A DNA stretch of 7,141 nucleotides from an uncultured Bacteroidales bacterium (GCA_946062035.1 CAMGTS010000065.1:1-7141), one strand, 5' to 3'. Positions 1-6,203 are shown, counted from the stretch's first letter. Notes: generated by a model from the letters alone, not told the origin. Program-made: numbers and translations.

Positions 1-81
1 ATCTTGCGCGACCAAAAATAGCAACTTAAACGATTTGCAGAACAACATTTTTGTGAAAGACAAGAGGAGTCTGAAATAAAA

Positions 82-1245
82 ATGAATAGCAAAAAGGCAC
101 AGGTCGTCATTGGAGTAAGACGCAGCGGGAAGTCCGTATTGTGCTATAATGCTTTAAGCAAAGCGGGAGTTTCGTATGCATATGCCAATTTTGATGATGA
201 GCGTCTCTCGAAGCTCACGTCGGACGAGCTCAATGATGTCTTGCGCTGCCTATATCAAATATATGGTGATGTTACGCATCTGTTTCTTGATGAGGTCCAA
301 AATATTGACGGCTGGCATTATTTTGTGAACAGAATGCTTCGTCAGGGAATGAAAGTTATACTTACCGGTAGTAATGCAAAACTTCTTAGTTCGGAGTTGT
401 CGACGCACCTTACGGGAAGATATAATGATATTGCTCTTTTACCGTTTTCTTTCAAGGAGTTCTGTAAAATCAAGGCTGTTGATCTGTCGGATTCAACAAC
501 TAGAACTGATGCATTGCTGCGGAGGGCGTTTGACGAATACCTGCAGTCAGGTGGCTTCCCGGAAATAGTAAATGGGGAGGAGGACGCAGAAGAGTATATT
601 GATGATTTGGCTGAAAATATCATTGGACGGGATATCATACAGAGGTTCAAAGTACGGTATAAGGACGCATTCATAAAGATTGCCAATCATATGATGAATG
701 TGGCTCCATGTGAGGTCGTATATACGACTCTGCAAGAGGATTTCAATATCAAGAGCGACCACACGGTACAGAATTATATCTCATATCTGTATCAGGCATA
801 TCTGCTGATACAGATCAACAAGTATTCGGTAAAGAGTAAAGAACGTATACGTAATTCCAAATGCTATGCTGTTGATGTGGCCTTTATGAATGCAAGAAAA
901 GATGCTTTTGCCGGGGAAAATCTTGGCTGGAGGTTGGAAACTGTGGTGCTTCTCGAGCTCAAACGCAGGTATCCTTTGGGGTATGATATTTATTATCTGA
1001 AAGAAAATTCTTTTGAAGCCGATTTTGTTGTATGCCGGCGTTCTACTGTTTTGGAAATCATACAAGTGTCGTATGATATAGAGGCTCCAAAAACATACAG
1101 AAGGGAAATCAACGGACTTATACGTGCATCGGAAATCACACACTGCGACAATCTCAAATTGATAACTGCATACACTGAAAAGACTGTGACGGAACAGACT
1201 AAAAAGATAGAAATCCTGCCTTGCTACAAATGGCTGCTTCGGTAG
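82..1245 (+). CDS. AAA-family ATPase with DUF4143-type C-terminal domain (N-terminus probably lost)
   Basis: A 387-residue ATPase of the AAA_14/DUF4143 type, a widespread prokaryotic family with no settled function. The Walker A loop is GVRRSGKS (residues 11-18), Walker B is LFLDE (67-71), and a sensor-like strand VILTGSN lies at 92-98. The family motif SGGFPE is at 156-161. A winged-helix-like middle part (about 195-245) precedes a C-terminal part with the spaced acidic residues of DUF4143: E286, EADF at 312-315, and EIIQVSYD at 325-332. Walker A normally sits some 30-40 residues from the N-terminus; here it begins at residue 11. The bases before the ATG read in the same frame as plausible family N-terminus, but a TAG at 19-21 interrupts them. 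The ATG at 82, with a purine-rich AGAGGAG 12 bases upstream, is therefore either a restart or the end of a broken gene. It is convergent with pheS and unrelated to its neighbours. Confidence 0.88.
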   Translation: MNSKKAQVVIGVRRSGKSVLCYNALSKAGVSYAYANFDDERLSKLTSDELNDVLRCLYQIYGDVTHLFLDEVQNIDGWHYFVNRMLRQGMKVILTGSNAKLLSSELSTHLTGRYNDIALLPFSFKEFCKIKAVDLSDSTTRTDALLRRAFDEYLQSGGFPEIVNGEEDAEEYIDDLAENIIGRDIIQRFKVRYKDAFIKIANHMMNVAPCEVVYTTLQEDFNIKSDHTVQNYISYLYQAYLLIQINKYSVKSKERIRNSKCYAVDVAFMNARKDAFAGENLGWRLETVVLLELKRRYPLGYDIYYLKENSFEADFVVCRRSTVLEIIQVSYDIEAPKTYRREINGLIRASEITHCDNLKLITAYTEKTVTEQTKKIEILPCYKWLLR

Positions 1246-1298
1246 TTTCTGATAGTTGGGATTGCAAATTAATATTATACATATTTTATGGGAAAACG

Positions 1299-1311
1299 CA
1301 CCTTGCAGGTG
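1299..1311 (-). terminator. weak hairpin downstream of pheS
   Basis: A perfect 5-bp stem (CACCT/AGGTG) with a 3-base loop lies 8 bases beyond the pheS stop. On the minus strand it is followed by CG and then TTTT. It may end pheS transcription, and it sits between two convergent genes. The stem is short and the U-run interrupted, so the call is tentative. Confidence 0.3.
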
Positions 1312-1318
1312 ACTAAGG

Positions 1319-2347
1319 TTAGATCACGCTCTTGAACTCGTTGAGGAATCTTACGTCGTTTTCGAAATAGTGACGGAGGTCGTTTACCTGCCATTTGAGC
1401 ATCGCTATACGCTCAATTCCCATTCCGAATGCGAATCCGCTATACTCTTTGCTGTCTATTCCGCTCGCTTCCAAAACGTTAGGGTCAACCATGCCGGCAC
1501 CCATGATTTCGAGCCAGCCTGTCCCCTTGCAAATATTGCAACCCTTGCCGCCGCAGATGTTGCAGCTGATGTCAACCTCTGTAGATGGCTCTGTGAACGG
1601 GAAATATGACGGTCTCATACGGATTTTGGTATCCGGGCCGAACATCTCTTGTACAAAGAGCAGGATCGCCTGTTTCAGGTCCGCGAATGAGACGTTTTTG
1701 TCGATATACAGACCTTCGACCTGGTGGAAGATGCAGTGGGCACGGGCGGAGATGGCTTCGTTTCTGAAAACCCTTCCCGGACAAACAACCCTGATAGGCG
1801 GTTTCTGACGCTCCATAGTTCTGACCTGAACAGAACTGGTGTGAGTCCTGAGCAGAATAGGATCATCGGCTGAAGGATTGATGAAGAAGGTGTCCTGCAT
1901 ATCGCGTGCAGGGTGCTCCGGAGGGAAATTAAGGGCTGTAAATACATGCCAATCATCCTCGATTTCAGGGCCTTCCGCAACTGCGAATCCGAATTTTCCG
2001 AAGATGTTGAGAATCTCTTCCCTCACTAAAGAAATAGGGTGGCGTGTGCCAAGTTCAAACCTGTCGCCCGGTTTGGTAAAATCGGTCTTATTGTCTGAAT
2101 CAGCCGCTTCTGCAAAAGATTCGCGCAATGCTTCTATCTTTTCCGCCGCTTTGGTTTTGAGGACATTGAGCTTCTGCCCGAATTCCCTCTTCTGCTCCGG
2201 CAAGACATTGCGGAATTCCTCAAACATCTTGGTTATCTCGCCTTTTTTGCCGAGCAATTTGATTCTGACCTCTTCGACTTCCTGCAGGCTTTTAGCTTTG
2301 AAAGCCTCGATCTTTTGCAATAATGCGTCTATTTCTTCTCTGTTCAT
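1319..2347 (-). CDS. pheS: phenylalanine--tRNA ligase alpha subunit
   Basis: The alpha subunit of cytoplasmic phenylalanyl-tRNA synthetase, which with PheT forms the alpha2-beta2 enzyme that charges tRNA-Phe. The 342-residue length is normal. Residues 1-85 form the charged coiled-coil arm that binds tRNA. Class II motif 2 lies around 191-212 (GRVFRNEAISARAHCIFHQ), the substrate segment YFPFTEPSTEVD at 248-259, and motif 3 GFAFGMGIERIAML at 304-317. A four-cysteine knuckle (C262, C265, C270, C273) sits in CNICGGKGCNIC, which many bacterial PheS carry. The reading frame stays open 57 codons further upstream, but those residues are not PheS-like. The Met at 2347 begins the standard N-terminus (MNREEIDALL), lies about 20 bases downstream of a TAnnTTTG promoter element, and has GGAAAGGG just before it. 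No pheT is adjacent. It is transcribed away from the receptor gene. Confidence 0.98.
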   Translation of the reverse strand: MNREEIDALLQKIEAFKAKSLQEVEEVRIKLLGKKGEITKMFEEFRNVLPEQKREFGQKLNVLKTKAAEKIEALRESFAEAADSDNKTDFTKPGDRFELGTRHPISLVREEILNIFGKFGFAVAEGPEIEDDWHVFTALNFPPEHPARDMQDTFFINPSADDPILLRTHTSSVQVRTMERQKPPIRVVCPGRVFRNEAISARAHCIFHQVEGLYIDKNVSFADLKQAILLFVQEMFGPDTKIRMRPSYFPFTEPSTEVDISCNICGGKGCNICKGTGWLEIMGAGMVDPNVLEASGIDSKEYSGFAFGMGIERIAMLKWQVNDLRHYFENDVRFLNEFKSVI

Positions 2348-2367
2348 ACCCTTTCCGGAATTTCGGG

Positions 2368-2375
2368 CAAAGATA
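2368..2375 (-). promoter_or_regulatory. pheS promoter, Bacteroidetes -7 element
   Basis: Read on the minus strand the sequence is TATCTTTG, a full match to the Bacteroidetes consensus TAnnTTTG. It ends 20 bases before the pheS ATG, which leaves a leader of roughly 10-15 bases. No clear -33 TTTG box is visible at the expected distance upstream, so the call rests on the -7 element and its position. Confidence 0.65.
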
Positions 2376-2666
2376 GCAATATTTTTTGCAGCATATCCCC
2401 CGTTTTTCGTTCGGATAAATGTGCGTTTCTTGGCAGTATTCGTTCCGAAAAGAGTAGCGACTCTTGAGAATTCGCCTGAAAAAATATGGGTTAATCGTGG
2501 CAGACAGAAATGACGCAAGGATTGTTTCTAATTAAAGGTGCTTTATAATCGCTTTTTTATAGATTTTTTCGAAGATATTACAGATTATTTTGATTTTTCG
2601 TATATTTTTCTATATTTTTACATGGAAAAGATGCGATGCATCGGTGCTATATGCTGCGAATTTTTA

Positions 2667-2719
2667 GGGCGGCTCGTCTTTGGGTCCTTTCTGTAGTATG
2701 ATTTTTTTGGAGTCCGCCC
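2667..2719 (+). promoter_or_regulatory. stem-loop in the receptor 5' leader
   Basis: GGGCGG (2667-2672) pairs with CCGCCC (2714-2719), and CTC (2673-2675) pairs with GAG (2710-2712), leaving one bulged T and a 34-base loop. This is the most GC-rich patch in otherwise AT-rich DNA, which makes a chance inverted repeat less likely. No U-run follows the 3' arm, so it is not an obvious intrinsic terminator. Its role is unknown; an RNA control element or an inverted-repeat protein site are both possible. Confidence 0.45.
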
Positions 2720-2747
2720 ATACATAACAGTCTTATCGTAAAGGTGT

Positions 2748-2770
2748 GTCCATCGGTAAAAACCTTGGAC
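2748..2770 (+). promoter_or_regulatory. hairpin abutting the receptor start codon
   Basis: GTCCA (2748-2752) pairs with TGGAC (2766-2770). Inside it GGT pairs with ACC around an AAAA loop, with a small internal asymmetry (TC against T). The 3' arm ends one base before the ATG at 2772, so the folded mRNA would cover the ribosome landing zone. This is a plausible translational control point, seen in sequence but untested. Confidence 0.45.
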
Positions 2771-2771
2771 T

Positions 2772-4385
2772 ATGAAACCTCCCAGATCTTTTTTCCTTTG
2801 CGTTTACATTACGCTGTTTTCTTGCTTGTCCGCTTTCGGTCAGAACGGCTCCGCCCCATGTAATGTGTCGGGAGTCCTTACGGATTCATTGGGTATGCCC
2901 GTTCAAGATGCGAACATCATCTTCGGAGGCAAAGGCTCTCTCGGAACCGTTTACACATCGTCAGACGCTCAGGGTAGTTTTTCGGTCAGACTTCCTGTCG
3001 GCGGCTATAGTATGGGTATAACACATCTTTCATACAAGGACCTGGTGGTTGAAGTCGTCATTAAAACGGATACGACTCTCCGTTATAAACTGACGGCAAG
3101 CAGCAACAAGTTGTCGGAAGTAAAGGTGTACGGCGACTTCATCAGGCGCAGGGGTGCCGGCTTTACCGTGAAGGTGCGGGGCAACCCGTTGGCGGAAGAC
3201 AGGTCTGTACTGTCGTTCATGAACGAGCTTCCGGGAATAAGAGGTACATCGGTGAATGGAGGCCGTGCTGCGATTTATATCAACGGGCGTGAAATGAAGA
3301 TGAGTAACGATGAGTTGCTACGGTATCTCTCATCGATTCCTACGGAAAGCATAGAAGAACTTTCGGCGAGAGCGTCAAAGAGTGCGGCGGCACGTGCATC
3401 AGGCGCACCGACCGCAATATATATTACTCTTCGTAAAACGGCCGATCCGAGGTATTCCGGGCAAGTCTTATTGTCTCCGTCACTTAATTACAAAAACGGA
3501 ACCTTAAGTAATACTCTTGGTGGTTCTTTGGGCTACTTTGACAAAAAATGGTCGTCTCTTGCCTATGTTAGTCTTACAAAAATTGCGGAAGAAAAAACGG
3601 CGGAAAATAAATACAGCGGAAAAAAGGAGATGTCCAAGTCGGATCGTGACGAGTGGCCGTTGATGTTTGATTATAGTCTTTTTTATGACATAGATGCCGC
3701 TCATGCTGTAGGAGTGGGGGCTAATATTTTATATAAACCTGATTATAAGACAGCTTTCAAGTATTATGGTGATGTTGCAAGCCCTTTCAACAAAAAGAAC
3801 ACTATGGGTAAAAACCGTGAGGATTTGTTTATAAACTATAGATACTTTTTCGGCAAAAGAAAATCTACATGGAATCTTAAGGCGGATGTTCTTTCCGACA
3901 AAAACAAACATTCCGAAAAATACAAAGACATGGCTAATGCGATAGGTACTTCATATAATGACAATTACCTTAATTACGGCTTGCAGTCTAATCTTAACCT
4001 TTGTCTGACAGATGACGCAGAATTGAAAATCGGTGCAGATTATTTGTCCGTCGATTCATATAGAAAATACGATATTCCTTTTTCCGGCAATATCGATAAA
4101 TTCAAGTTTAAAGAACACACATTTGGTGCATATACAGAATTCTTTACGCCCTTGTCGTTTCTTGAACTCACGGTCGGTTTGCGATATGAACATAATTTTA
4201 CAAAAATGACAGATGTGGAGAGTCCTTTAAAATTCAAGAATATATGGGACAATGACGTTTTTCCTACGGTAGACCTCTCCTATAATGGCGATAATTACAG
4301 CGTGAGCCTCTCGTATGACAAATCCATATCTCGTCTAAAATGTCGTATTATGCGCCATTTGTGTCGCAAGAAGGTGAGTTTATAA
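2772..4385 (+). CDS. outer-membrane TonB-receptor-like beta-barrel protein, N-terminal part (frameshifted)
   Basis: The front part of an outer-membrane receptor of the type with a carboxypeptidase-like extension, a plug and a large barrel (outer membrane beta-barrel family, SusC/FecA-like). In order: signal peptide (about 1-23, SCLSAFG then QNG), a carboxypeptidase-regulatory-like beta-sandwich (about 30-110, SGVLTDSLGMPVQDANI), a plug (about 140-222, with LSFMNELPG, IYINGREM and YLSSIP), then barrel strands from about 228. The usual plug end with an INI-type strand is altered to AIYITLRK. The family frame runs to SISR (residue 521); from there 17 unrelated residues lead to a stop at 4385. 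The homologous continuation is one frame away, starting at 4337-4340. Restoring one C at 4335 would give SISRPKMSYYAPF, as the family expects, and a protein of about 759 residues. GC falls sharply near 3440, close to the plug/barrel boundary. The start is chosen for its signal peptide; no Shine-Dalgarno is seen. Confidence 0.88.
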   Translation: MKPPRSFFLCVYITLFSCLSAFGQNGSAPCNVSGVLTDSLGMPVQDANIIFGGKGSLGTVYTSSDAQGSFSVRLPVGGYSMGITHLSYKDLVVEVVIKTDTTLRYKLTASSNKLSEVKVYGDFIRRRGAGFTVKVRGNPLAEDRSVLSFMNELPGIRGTSVNGGRAAIYINGREMKMSNDELLRYLSSIPTESIEELSARASKSAAARASGAPTAIYITLRKTADPRYSGQVLLSPSLNYKNGTLSNTLGGSLGYFDKKWSSLAYVSLTKIAEEKTAENKYSGKKEMSKSDRDEWPLMFDYSLFYDIDAAHAVGVGANILYKPDYKTAFKYYGDVASPFNKKNTMGKNREDLFINYRYFFGKRKSTWNLKADVLSDKNKHSEKYKDMANAIGTSYNDNYLNYGLQSNLNLCLTDDAELKIGADYLSVDSYRKYDIPFSGNIDKFKFKEHTFGAYTEFFTPLSFLELTVGLRYEHNFTKMTDVESPLKFKNIWDNDVFPTVDLSYNGDNYSVSLSYDKSISRLKCRIMRHLCRKKVSL

Positions 4386-5050
4386 TAGAGGAGACTGGCT
4401 CTTCACCATTTGTCAGACCTGCATATTCCAACGATATATCTCTTTCTCAGACTTTTGCTAATGCGCATACGTTCGGACTGAAGTATTCATGGACAAAGGA
4501 TGCTTCTGAAGATGTCTATCTTAGGGAGGGCGATTATATCAAAAAAGTAGAGCTGCCCGATGGGTTGCGGAAGGAGTTCCAGGCTTTTTATATGTCAAAT
4601 TTGTGGATTGTAAAGAATAAGATCTCTACATCCATCTCTGCCTCCGGAGCATATTCGGATATAAAAAACGAAGAACGAACCGAGCGTTTTTGGTTGGCGG
4701 ATTGCAGTGCGTCTTTGACGTACCACCTTCCTAAATCATGGAAAATCGAAGTTAACGGAAGTTATTCATCGCCAAGTAGAACCTCCTCTTTGAAAACTTC
4801 GGCTTTGTGGAATAGCGGGCTTAGCGTTTCGAAAAACATCGGAAAAAACTGGCGGTTGACACTGATGGGAGACGGTATTGTCCATAGTAAGACAATAACG
4901 ACGACTTCAACAATAAATGGTGTTGACTATGTGGGAACAGTCTTGTGGAACGTAACTGCTATCGGTGCCTCAATAGTATATAAATTCAACAATTTTATGG
5001 GTAAGAAAACATTGAATATCAATGAAGTAAGATGGAAATCCGGCAAATAG
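4340..5050 (+). CDS. outer-membrane receptor, C-terminal barrel part (frameshifted continuation)
   Basis: These 236 residues continue the barrel of the preceding gene in another frame and overlap it by 46 bases. MSYYAPF followed by PFVRPAYSNDISLS (23-36) matches the conserved stretch of this family, in which a 'RP..y..l.PF' strand is followed by 'NPfLkPsYSnnieLs'. The rest alternates polar and hydrophobic or aromatic residues typical of beta strands. It ends with a last-strand-like segment (ASIVYKFNNF) and a short charged tail. There is no signal peptide, so on its own it could not reach the outer membrane normally. The ATG at 4340 falls exactly at the break, so reinitiation could make it, but a separate functional protein is unlikely. 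It is probably one gene with 2772-4385, broken by mutation or sequencing error. The peptide gene starts 47 bases after its stop on the same strand. Confidence 0.85.
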   Translation: MSYYAPFVSQEGEFIIEETGSSPFVRPAYSNDISLSQTFANAHTFGLKYSWTKDASEDVYLREGDYIKKVELPDGLRKEFQAFYMSNLWIVKNKISTSISASGAYSDIKNEERTERFWLADCSASLTYHLPKSWKIEVNGSYSSPSRTSSLKTSALWNSGLSVSKNIGKNWRLTLMGDGIVHSKTITTTSTINGVDYVGTVLWNVTAIGASIVYKFNNFMGKKTLNINEVRWKSGK

Positions 5051-5097
5051 AATTTGCGAAAAATCCATCCATATTATTAACAATAAAAAACAAAAAG

Positions 5098-5376
5098 ATG
5101 AACAAATTGAAAATCTCGGACATTTCGAAAAATGTCGCCCCATTGACACATGATGCAATGGGCAAACTGACCGGAGGTTTTGCGGTTCTTGGTGCAGCAG
5201 AATTAACATCTGATTCTGACAATGATGTATGTTCTGAAAATGGAACTTGTTCGAAAAATGGAACCTGCTCAAAAAATGGAACTTGTAAAAGAAATGGTTC
5301 TTGTCAAAAACAGGGTAGATGCTATGACAATGGATCTTGTGGAGGGGCAGAAACTGGAACAGGCACACTTCCATAA
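5098..5376 (+). CDS. double-glycine-leader peptide precursor with seven-cysteine hexad repeat
   Basis: A 92-residue protein built like a ribosomal peptide natural-product precursor. Residues 1-27 form a charged amphipathic leader beginning MNKLKISDIS and ending KLTGG, the double-glycine signature cut by C39-type peptidases in Bacteroidetes precursors. A short spacer (28-44, acidic at its end) leads to cysteines at 45, 51, 57, 63, 69, 75 and 81, each six residues apart. Five of six units fit C-x-x-N-G-[ST]; the fifth is CQKQGR. The tail is Gly/Thr-rich. The frame is open 22 codons earlier, inside the receptor 3' end, but the Met at 5098 starts the leader and follows an A-rich leader sequence (ACAATAAAAAACAAAAAG), so I chose it. 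It resembles radical-SAM or lanthipeptide substrates in layout (CXXX-repeat targets being one known relative in style), but the period here is six. No maturase, protease or exporter is in the window. Function unknown; it could be modified, disulfide-bonded or metal-binding. Confidence 0.8.
   Translation: MNKLKISDISKNVAPLTHDAMGKLTGGFAVLGAAELTSDSDNDVCSENGTCSKNGTCSKNGTCKRNGSCQKQGRCYDNGSCGGAETGTGTLP
5230..5340 (+). repeat. 18-base in-frame tandem repeat encoding C-x-x-N-G-x hexads
   Basis: Six 18-base units plus a closing Cys codon, with TGT/TGC codons at 5230, 5248, 5266, 5284, 5302, 5320 and 5338. The second and third units encode the same hexapeptide (CSKNGT) but differ at three synonymous positions (TGT/TGC, TCG/TCA, ACC/ACT). 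The array is therefore not a fresh DNA duplication, and its amino-acid sequence appears to be maintained. Confidence 0.9.
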
Positions 5377-5394
5377 ATAGTATAAGTGCCATAA

Positions 5395-6015
5395 CCCCTA
5401 AATACAGGGTATGACTTTTCCGGAGATGTGATCAACTATATAATGCTCCCTGATGCTACTGACGCTCGTTCGTGGCAGATTAATGAGACAATGTCTAAGG
5501 GCTTTTTTCTGTGGAATTCGAAGATCAGCCAGTCCCTAAGACTCGGCACTTCCCGAAACGAATATATCGTGGGAGATAATATGCATGAGGGGCGCACTGA
5601 TTTTCTGCAGGCGAACCTGTCGTATGTGGCGGCGTTCACCAAATGGCTTTCTTTTGATACATCCAACTATTTTACCCTCTCCAGACCATATACGGATGGT
5701 AAGGAAAACGGCGTAACCTACAGAACTTTCACGAACTCTTCATCACTCCTTCTATGGCCTTGCGCCAAGGTGAAACTTATGCCGTCAGTACAGTATTCAT
5801 ATAACAACTATTTCCCGACGGGCAGGAACAATGTCTTCCTTAACTGTGAATTGGAGTATTACGTCGGTGCCGTTACGCTTTCGCTAAAATGCTCGAACTT
5901 GCTTGACAAAGACTCTTATCGCCGTATTACCGATAATGGCATAACCAGATATATGAGCGAGTACAGGCTTCGGGGCAGGACTTTGATGCTTGGAATACGC
6001 ATGAAGCTTCTTTAG
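5395..6015 (+). pseudogene. orphan C-terminal tail of a second outer-membrane receptor
   Basis: About 206 in-frame codons that look like the end of an outer-membrane barrel of the same family, with no plug, no N-terminal domain and no signal peptide. Frame-consistent coding begins just after a TAA at 5392-5394; possible starts are GTG 5428 and ATG 5443, neither convincing. It aligns by eye with the last ~175 residues of the upstream receptor: GDVINYIMLPD here against GDYIKKVELPD there, a shared W-N-SKIS-like strand, and a final T-NG...Y...G....K pattern. It ends in RTLMLGIRMKLL, a typical last beta strand. Its GC (about 46% by hand count over 5581-6000) is higher than that of the upstream barrel (about 38% in sampled lines). 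It is either a decayed neighbouring receptor or the displaced 3' end of the original gene at 2772. It ends 20 bases before a strong terminator, as a gene's natural end would. Confidence 0.8.
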
Positions 6016-6035
6016 GCTCACAGTGTTATAAATGA

Positions 6036-6069
6036 AAAAGGGGGCGCATTACGGCCGTGTCCCCCTTTT
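6036..6069 (+). terminator. intrinsic terminator, possibly bidirectional
   Basis: A perfect 9-bp stem, AAAAGGGGG (6036-6044) with CCCCCTTTT (6061-6069), around a GC-containing loop. Three more pairs (CGC/GTG, with a bulged T) can extend the stem inward. It sits 20 bases after the receptor-tail stop and before the miaA promoter, so it closes the receptor/peptide region. The A-run on the 5' side would also allow it to act on the opposite strand. Confidence 0.85.
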
Positions 6070-6176
6070 ACCTTAACAACAATTAACAAAATGGCATCGC
6101 AAAATTCTGATGCTTTTGACATTGCGAATGTAGTTCTGTAAGCCGGACCGGACAATCGCTATTTCTTGGTATTTTC

Positions 6177-6184
6177 TACCTTTG
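6177..6184 (+). promoter_or_regulatory. miaA promoter, Bacteroidetes -7 element
   Basis: TACCTTTG fully matches TAnnTTTG and ends 19 bases before the chosen miaA ATG at 6204. No clear -33 TTTG box lies at the usual distance upstream. An in-frame ATG at 6186 falls where transcription should begin and is an unlikely start. Confidence 0.7.
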
Positions 6185-6203
6185 CATGAGGTGTTTAAAC
6201 TTT

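Larger units (their letters stand above)
2348..2771. other. 424-base divergent intergenic region
   Basis: This region separates pheS from the receptor gene. Its left end holds the pheS promoter. The middle (2520-2620) is very AT-rich with repeated T-runs, and I see no clean TAnnTTTG element reading toward the receptor; TATATTTT near 2602 is the nearest approach. An 8-base palindrome GATGCATC lies at 2635-2642. A 24-codon open frame runs from ATG 2622 to TAG 2694-2696; it is rich in Cys and hydrophobic residues and may be chance. Two hairpins follow (2667-2719 and 2748-2770). The right half therefore looks like a structured leader of the receptor mRNA. No tRNA, IS end or known riboswitch is recognisable. 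Confidence 0.6.

Noticed and set aside
1370..2513. Long open frames on the plus strand opposite pheS
   Set aside because: They are antisense shadows of a certain gene and show no family features.
2348..2518. Upstream extension of pheS to 2518
   Set aside because: The extra 57 residues are not PheS-like and would cover the TATCTTTG promoter element; the Met at 2347 gives the standard length and N-terminus.
4335..4342. Programmed -1 frameshift in the receptor
   Set aside because: CTA-AAA-TG offers only a four-A run and no proper X-XXY-YYZ heptamer, and no clear stimulatory stem was noticed downstream; a one-base loss also explains the missing conserved Pro. Not fully excluded.
5032..5097. Upstream ATG at 5032 as start of the Cys-repeat peptide
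   Set aside because: These 22 codons overlap the receptor's 3' end in another frame and do not resemble a leader; the Met at 5098 starts a recognisable double-Gly leader after an A-rich leader sequence.
5230..5340. CRISPR array or plain minisatellite
   Set aside because: Units are 18 bases with no spacers, lie wholly in frame in a gene, and differ synonymously.
5230..5340. N-G-T/S triplets as N-glycosylation sites
   Set aside because: They fit the eukaryotic sequon, but known Bacteroidetes glycosylation is O-linked at a different motif; the NG is more likely part of the repeat itself.
5391..5413. Imperfect hairpin (CCCT/AGGG with ATA/TAT) after the peptide gene
   Set aside because: Only four uninterrupted pairs with a bulge and no U-run; too weak to call a terminator, though it lies at the peptide/tail junction.
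6091..6141. 16-codon frame between the terminator and miaA
   Set aside because: Too short, no promoter or recognisable content; a small GCATC/GATGC inverted repeat there is also within chance.
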